Shown: positions 60,116 to 64,000 of the stretch, piece after piece
How positions within the stretch are numbered: position 1 is the stretch's first letter
How the letters are laid out: each line of letters begins with the position of its first letter
DNA from: Chamaelirium japonicum
Taxonomy: Eukaryota; Streptophyta; Magnoliopsida; Liliales; Melanthiaceae
Length of the DNA: 64,000 nucleotides
Assembly: GCA_947650365.1 (NCBI GenBank)
Contig: OX393552.1
Span: 46,640,999 to 46,704,998 of the forward strand
Reading direction: 5' to 3'
Translations under genes and position numbers: made by a program
Notes under the pieces: model-generated
Seen by the model: only the letters and a program-made list of their open reading frames with translations
Database searches by the model: none
What the model was told of the DNA's origin: nothing

Positions 60116-63100
60116 ATGTCTTCGATCGATAAGAGTTGGATGCGTAATTCGAATCGCATGAGCCAAGAGTACAGAGAAGGAGTCAGGAAATTTCTGGATT
60201 TTGCATTTGAGCGTCTTGCACCGCTTGATGGAAAAATTGTGTGTCCCTGTATAGACTGCGGAAGGGTGATTAGGAAGGTTCGAGAGGAATGTGAGGTTGA
60301 TCTGGTAATGCGTGGCATTGACGTTACCTATACCTGTTGGTTCTCGCACGGTGAGGAGCTAGATGCAGTCCCCATGGCAGCTCACGGTGAAACTTCAAAC
60401 ACAGTGATCGCTGATGATAATATTAATACAGACGATGACGATGACATGCAGGGTATGATACATGATTTGCAAGGTGGAATAGGCACGGAAACACCGTCAG
60501 GTGATCAGCCCAATATCGAAGCGGACAAGTTCTACAGATTGCTTAAAGATGCCGAACAACCTCTATACCCGGGGTGTGAGAAGTTTTCAAAACTCTCTTT
60601 CACTGTAAAGCTTCTTCATTTGAAGTGCCTCAATGGTTGGAGTAATAAGTCATTTAATATGTTGGTAGAGTTGCTGAAAGAGGCTTTTCCTATGGGTGAG
60701 ACAGTACCGAAATCATTCTATGAGGCGAAGAAGACAATTAAAGATCTCGGTCTGGGTTATGAGAAAATTGATGCATGCGTGAACGATTGTATGTTGTACC
60801 GGAAAGAGTACGAACATGCGCGGTCATGCTACATATGCGGAGCAACGAGATATAAAGAGACGGATGCCGAGTCTAGTACCAGTCTAAGGAAGAAAAATGT
60901 ATCTGCAAAGGTTCTCCTATACTTCCCGCTCAGGGACAGGCTTCAGAGGTTGTTTATGTCATCGAAGACTGCTGAGCACATGAGGTGGCATGCACGAGAA
61001 CGTACAGATGACGGGATTATGAGACATCCGGCCGACTCTCTGACGTGGAAAGATTTTGATCATACATATCCTGAATTCGCATGTGAAGTTCGCAACGTCA
61101 GGTTAGGGCTTGCTAGCGATGGCTTCAATCCCTTTGGGAATATGAGTGTGTCATACAGCATTTGGCCAGTTGTCCTAGTTCCATACAATTTGCCTCCCTG
61201 GATGTGCTTAAAAAAGCCATACACAATGCTCTCCTTGCTCATTCCCGGACCCAGGTCGCCTGGTAATGATATTGACGTTTACTTGCAGCCGTTGATTGAG
61301 GAGTTGAACGAGTTATGGGAAGTTGGGGCCGATACGTATGATGCCTCGTTGCGCCAGAATTTTCGGATGCATGCGGCACTTCTATGGACCATCAACGATT
61401 TTCCTGCATATGCCAACTTATCCGGGTGGAGTACTAAAGGAAAATTGGCGTGCCCTACATGCAATAAGGAGACAGATTCATTACGATTGAAGAACGGAGG
61501 CAAGTTCTGTTATATGGGCCATCGAAGATTCCTTATTGACGGCCATAAGTGGAGGCAGAACAAAAGAGCTTTCAACGGCAAGAAGGAACTTGCAAAGGCC
61601 CCGGAGCAGCTTTCGGGGGTAGAAATCTTGTACGAATTGGATCAGCTTGATGCCGTGGCACTTGGAAAAGGTAAAAAGAAGAGAACGCATGAAGATTCTA
61701 CGCGTGAGCATAACTGGAAGAAGAAGAGTATTTTCTTTAAACTACCGTACTGGAGCAGCCTACTCTTGCGGCATAACTTGGATGTCATGCATATTGAGAA
61801 AAATGTGTGTGACAACATTATAGGAACACTGCTGAATCTCGACGGTAAGACGAAGGATAATCTTAAATCTCGTCTCGATCTTAAGGAGTTGGGCATCCGA
61901 AAATCACTTCATCCCCAAGAGATTGGGGATAAGTATGTGTTGCCAGTTGCATGCTACACCATGAGCTCACAGCAAAAGGCAGCCTTATGTGCATTCCTAC
62001 GGTCTGTGAAAACGCCAGACGGTTATTCTTCGAATATCGCACGATGCGTGCAAGAGAACGGCCGGAAGTTGTCTGGATTAAAGAGCCACGATTGTCATGT
62101 TCTTATGCAGCGATTGTTATCTCTTGCTATACGTGGGAATTTAACCGAAGAGGTGTCCGGTCCGTTAATTGAGCTCAGCACTTTTTTCAGACAGTTGTGC
62201 TCGAAGGTACTTAGAGTGGACCAACTTGAACAGATGGAGAGGGATATTGCGCTCACATTGTGCAAGTTAGAGATGATATTTCCACCTTCATTCTTTGATG
62301 TCATGGTGCATTTGACCGTTCACTTGGCAAATGAGGCCAAACTCGGCGGCCCAGTTCATTACCGGTGGATGTATTTTATCGAGAGGTAATCGTTTCGTCT
62401 CATTCGCACAATGTATTTGATCGTTCTTGATATATTCATACAAATATTTTTTTCTCAAATTAGGTACTTGCGAACATTGAAATCATATGTTCGTAATAAA
62501 AGTCGTCCGGAGGGATCAATTGCTGAAGGATACCTAGCAGAAGAATGTCTAACATTCTGCTCAAGATACCTACATGGTATAGACACGCGATTCAATCAAC
62601 TTGAGCGGAACTATGACGGTGGTCCAATAGACTTCGATGGGGGTCTGTCTATATTTGCCGAAATGGGTAGACCTGTAGGAGGAGGCAAAACCCGTCGATT
62701 GTCTGTAGATGAGATTCAACAGGCACATATGTATGTGTTGCGCCAATGTGATGAAGTGTGGCCATTCATTGAGTAAGCATTTTACGATCATTTACTCATT
62801 CTTTCAGTCCATTCATTAAGTATATGTGCTAATTATAATCTAATTCATAACCGGTAAAACAGAAAGCATAAAGCCATCATTAATAATCGGGGTATTCGAA
62901 ATGCTCCCCAAATTCATGATCGTGAATTCCCATCGTGGTTCGAGAAACACGTAAGTATTCACATCATTACTGAATTTCATTGACATCCATTACCGAACAA
63001 TAATTATGTGTTCATATCATGAATGTCGTGTGGTTATTATAGGCACAGGAGCTGCACGACAACCACGATCCGCTGATGAATGAGGATCTCTGGCGCTTAT

Positions 63101-63717
63101 CTTGTAGTCCTTTGCAAGACGCAATATCGTACGATGGTTATATCGTGAACGGTTATAGATTTCGGACGAAAGATAGTGAAAAATCACGAAGAACCCAAAA
63201 TAGTGGGGTTGTCGTCAACGGTGAGCAAGAAGAATTAGAAAATATCGACTTCTACGGCGTCCTCAACGAGATTCTCGAGATTAAATTCCTTGGCCAAAAT
63301 CAGATCGTATTATTCAAATGCGATTGGTATGATGTTAATAATCGCGGGACTGGTTATAATGTCGACAAATACGGTTTTATCAGCATCAACACTGCCAAGA
63401 GATTGAATACCCAATATGAAGATCAATTCATTCTTGCCTCTCAAGCGCAACAGATATTTTATGCACCGGATAATACCTCTCCAGGTTGGCAAATTATAGT
63501 CAGGTCACCACCCAGAGATTTTTACGACATGGGAGACAAGGATGCGGGGGTCGTCGATGATGATTTGGATGCATACCAGAATGATGAGATAATCATTGTC
63601 GACGCAGTGCACGACGAAAATGAAGATGTCGACAATATAAACTGGACAGCGAATGCAGATCAAATAATAGAAGAGGGAAGCGATGAGAGTGACAGAGATA
63701 AGACAGAAAATGACTAG
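60116..63717 (+). CDS. CACTA transposase, TNP2/TNPD type, four exons
   Basis: Exons by my model: 60116-62385, 62464-62772, 62863-62950, 63043-63717 (1,113 aa). All introns are GT-AG (78, 90 and 92 bp) and keep the frame. The ATG at 60116 gives MSSIDKSWM, the usual start of the Transposase-associated domain (PF13963, residues ~5-85, with CPCIDC). Transposase_21 (PF02992) spans about 140-700 with MRHPADS (302), GLASDGFNPFG (Asp 335), IDVYLQPLIEEL (Asp 387) and HNLDVMHIEKNV (553). The two Asp are probable catalytic residues. A DUF4218-like region crosses the first intron (HYRWMYFIER then YLRTLKSYVRNK). A DUF4216-like region lies in exon 4 (FKCDWYDV, residues ~965-1050). The tail is acidic. No stop or frameshift disrupts the model. 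It would cut and join the element's ends in the nucleus. Confidence 0.9.
62386..62463 (+). other. Transposase intron 1 (78 bp)
   Basis: Donor GAGAG|GTAATC, acceptor TCAAATTAG|GTACTT. Splicing turns an immediate TAA into the conserved join ER-YLRTLK of DUF4218, so the intron is well supported by protein continuity. Confidence 0.88.
62773..62862 (+). other. Transposase intron 2 (90 bp)
   Basis: Donor TTGA|GTAAGC, acceptor GTAAAACAG|AAAGCA. It joins WPFIE to KHKAIINNRGIRNAPQIH in frame, as expected for CACTA transposases. Confidence 0.85.
62951..63042 (+). other. Transposase intron 3 (92 bp)
   Basis: Donor AAACAC|GTAAGT, acceptor TTATTATAG|GCACAG, phase 0. It joins FPSWFEKH to AQELHDNHDPLMNEDL. 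Confidence 0.85.
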
Positions 63718-64000
63718 ACCGTATGTAAATCAAATTGTTTCATATTTAAATCATACTGTTTCACCGATTCATATGTAAATCATACCGTTTCATATGTAAA
63801 TCATACCGTTTCACCGATTTACGATCCGACCGATTCACCGATTTAGAGTCTAAGAGTTGGAAAATCATAAGTTAGCGTGTTTCGGATATGAAATAGGTTT
63901 CGATTCGATCGGATCGTCATCGGATCAGCATCCGATAATTCGAAGTTGGAATTATTCCGTATTTCGGACTTGCGAGCGGGTTCTAATTGGATATTTGACC
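63718..64000. other. Downstream of the transposase: short tandem repeats, no gene seen
   Basis: About 63722-63840 holds imperfect copies of CATATGTAAATCATACC followed by GTTTCACCGATT. The rest (63841-64000) has CGATTCGATCGGATCG-type stretches and no clear coding region. It is probably 3' untranslated or internal CACTA sequence. No AATAAA was recognised. Confidence 0.5.

Larger units (their letters stand above)
57904..64000 (+). mobile_element. CACTA (En/Spm) transposon, left part; right end outside the window
   Basis: The satellite stops and the sequence begins CACTACAACAAAGAGGGTC, the hallmark terminus of CACTA elements. Dense subterminal ACCGACGG/CCGTCGGT motifs follow, then a TNP2-type transposase gene on the plus strand. 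The three bases before it (TTC) would be the left target duplication. The right terminal repeat and any second (TNPA-like) gene would lie beyond 64000. The transposase frame is intact in my splice model, so this could be an autonomous copy. Confidence 0.9.

Noticed and set aside
1-64000. tRNA, rRNA or other structured RNA genes
   Set aside because: No cloverleaf with A and B boxes and no rRNA-like stretch was recognised; the tRNA-like match at 19516 is the primer-binding site only.

Overview
The window looks like plant nuclear heterochromatin. About 44.7 of 64 kb is one AT-rich minisatellite with 23-bp and 28-bp units. It is interrupted by one complete Ty3/Gypsy LTR retrotransposon and, at the right edge, by the left part of a CACTA (En/Spm) DNA transposon. 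The retrotransposon has Tat-type features: a second RNase H, a primer-binding site matching tRNA-Asp, and a Transposase_28-like antisense gene. Together with an intron-containing TNP2-type transposase, these point to a flowering plant. I cannot name the species. I see no rRNA, tRNA, CRISPR or ordinary host gene.

Layout: 1-18177 satellite; 18178-31357 LTR retrotransposon (13,180 bp, 1,336-bp LTRs with no difference seen between them, 5-bp target duplication GATAC); 31358-57903 satellite; 57904-64000 CACTA element, whose right end lies outside the window. The satellite is a mosaic of roughly forty blocks in alternating orientation. It also carries kilobase-scale internal duplications, such as ~42.2-47.7 kb repeated at ~52.4-57.9 kb.

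The retrotransposon carries gag, protease, RT, RNase H, a second RNase H and integrase in one reading frame broken by two stops. The first is a TAA inside gag. The second is a TAG between protease and RT, followed directly by CAATTA, which is the tobamovirus-type readthrough context. Pol has no ATG of its own near its start, so readthrough is the likely route to Pol. Downstream, on the opposite strand, lies a two-exon gene (826 aa after splicing) with its own TATA-like box, a 70-bp GT-AG intron that joins the frames exactly, and an AATAAA signal.

The CACTA part has a CACTA terminus, dense ACCGACGG/CCGTCGGT subterminal motifs with three foldbacks, and a GC/CT-rich probable leader exon. A leader intron holding other repeats follows. 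Then comes an apparently intact four-exon transposase (1,113 aa by my splice model) with Transposase-associated, Transposase_21, DUF4218 and DUF4216 regions.
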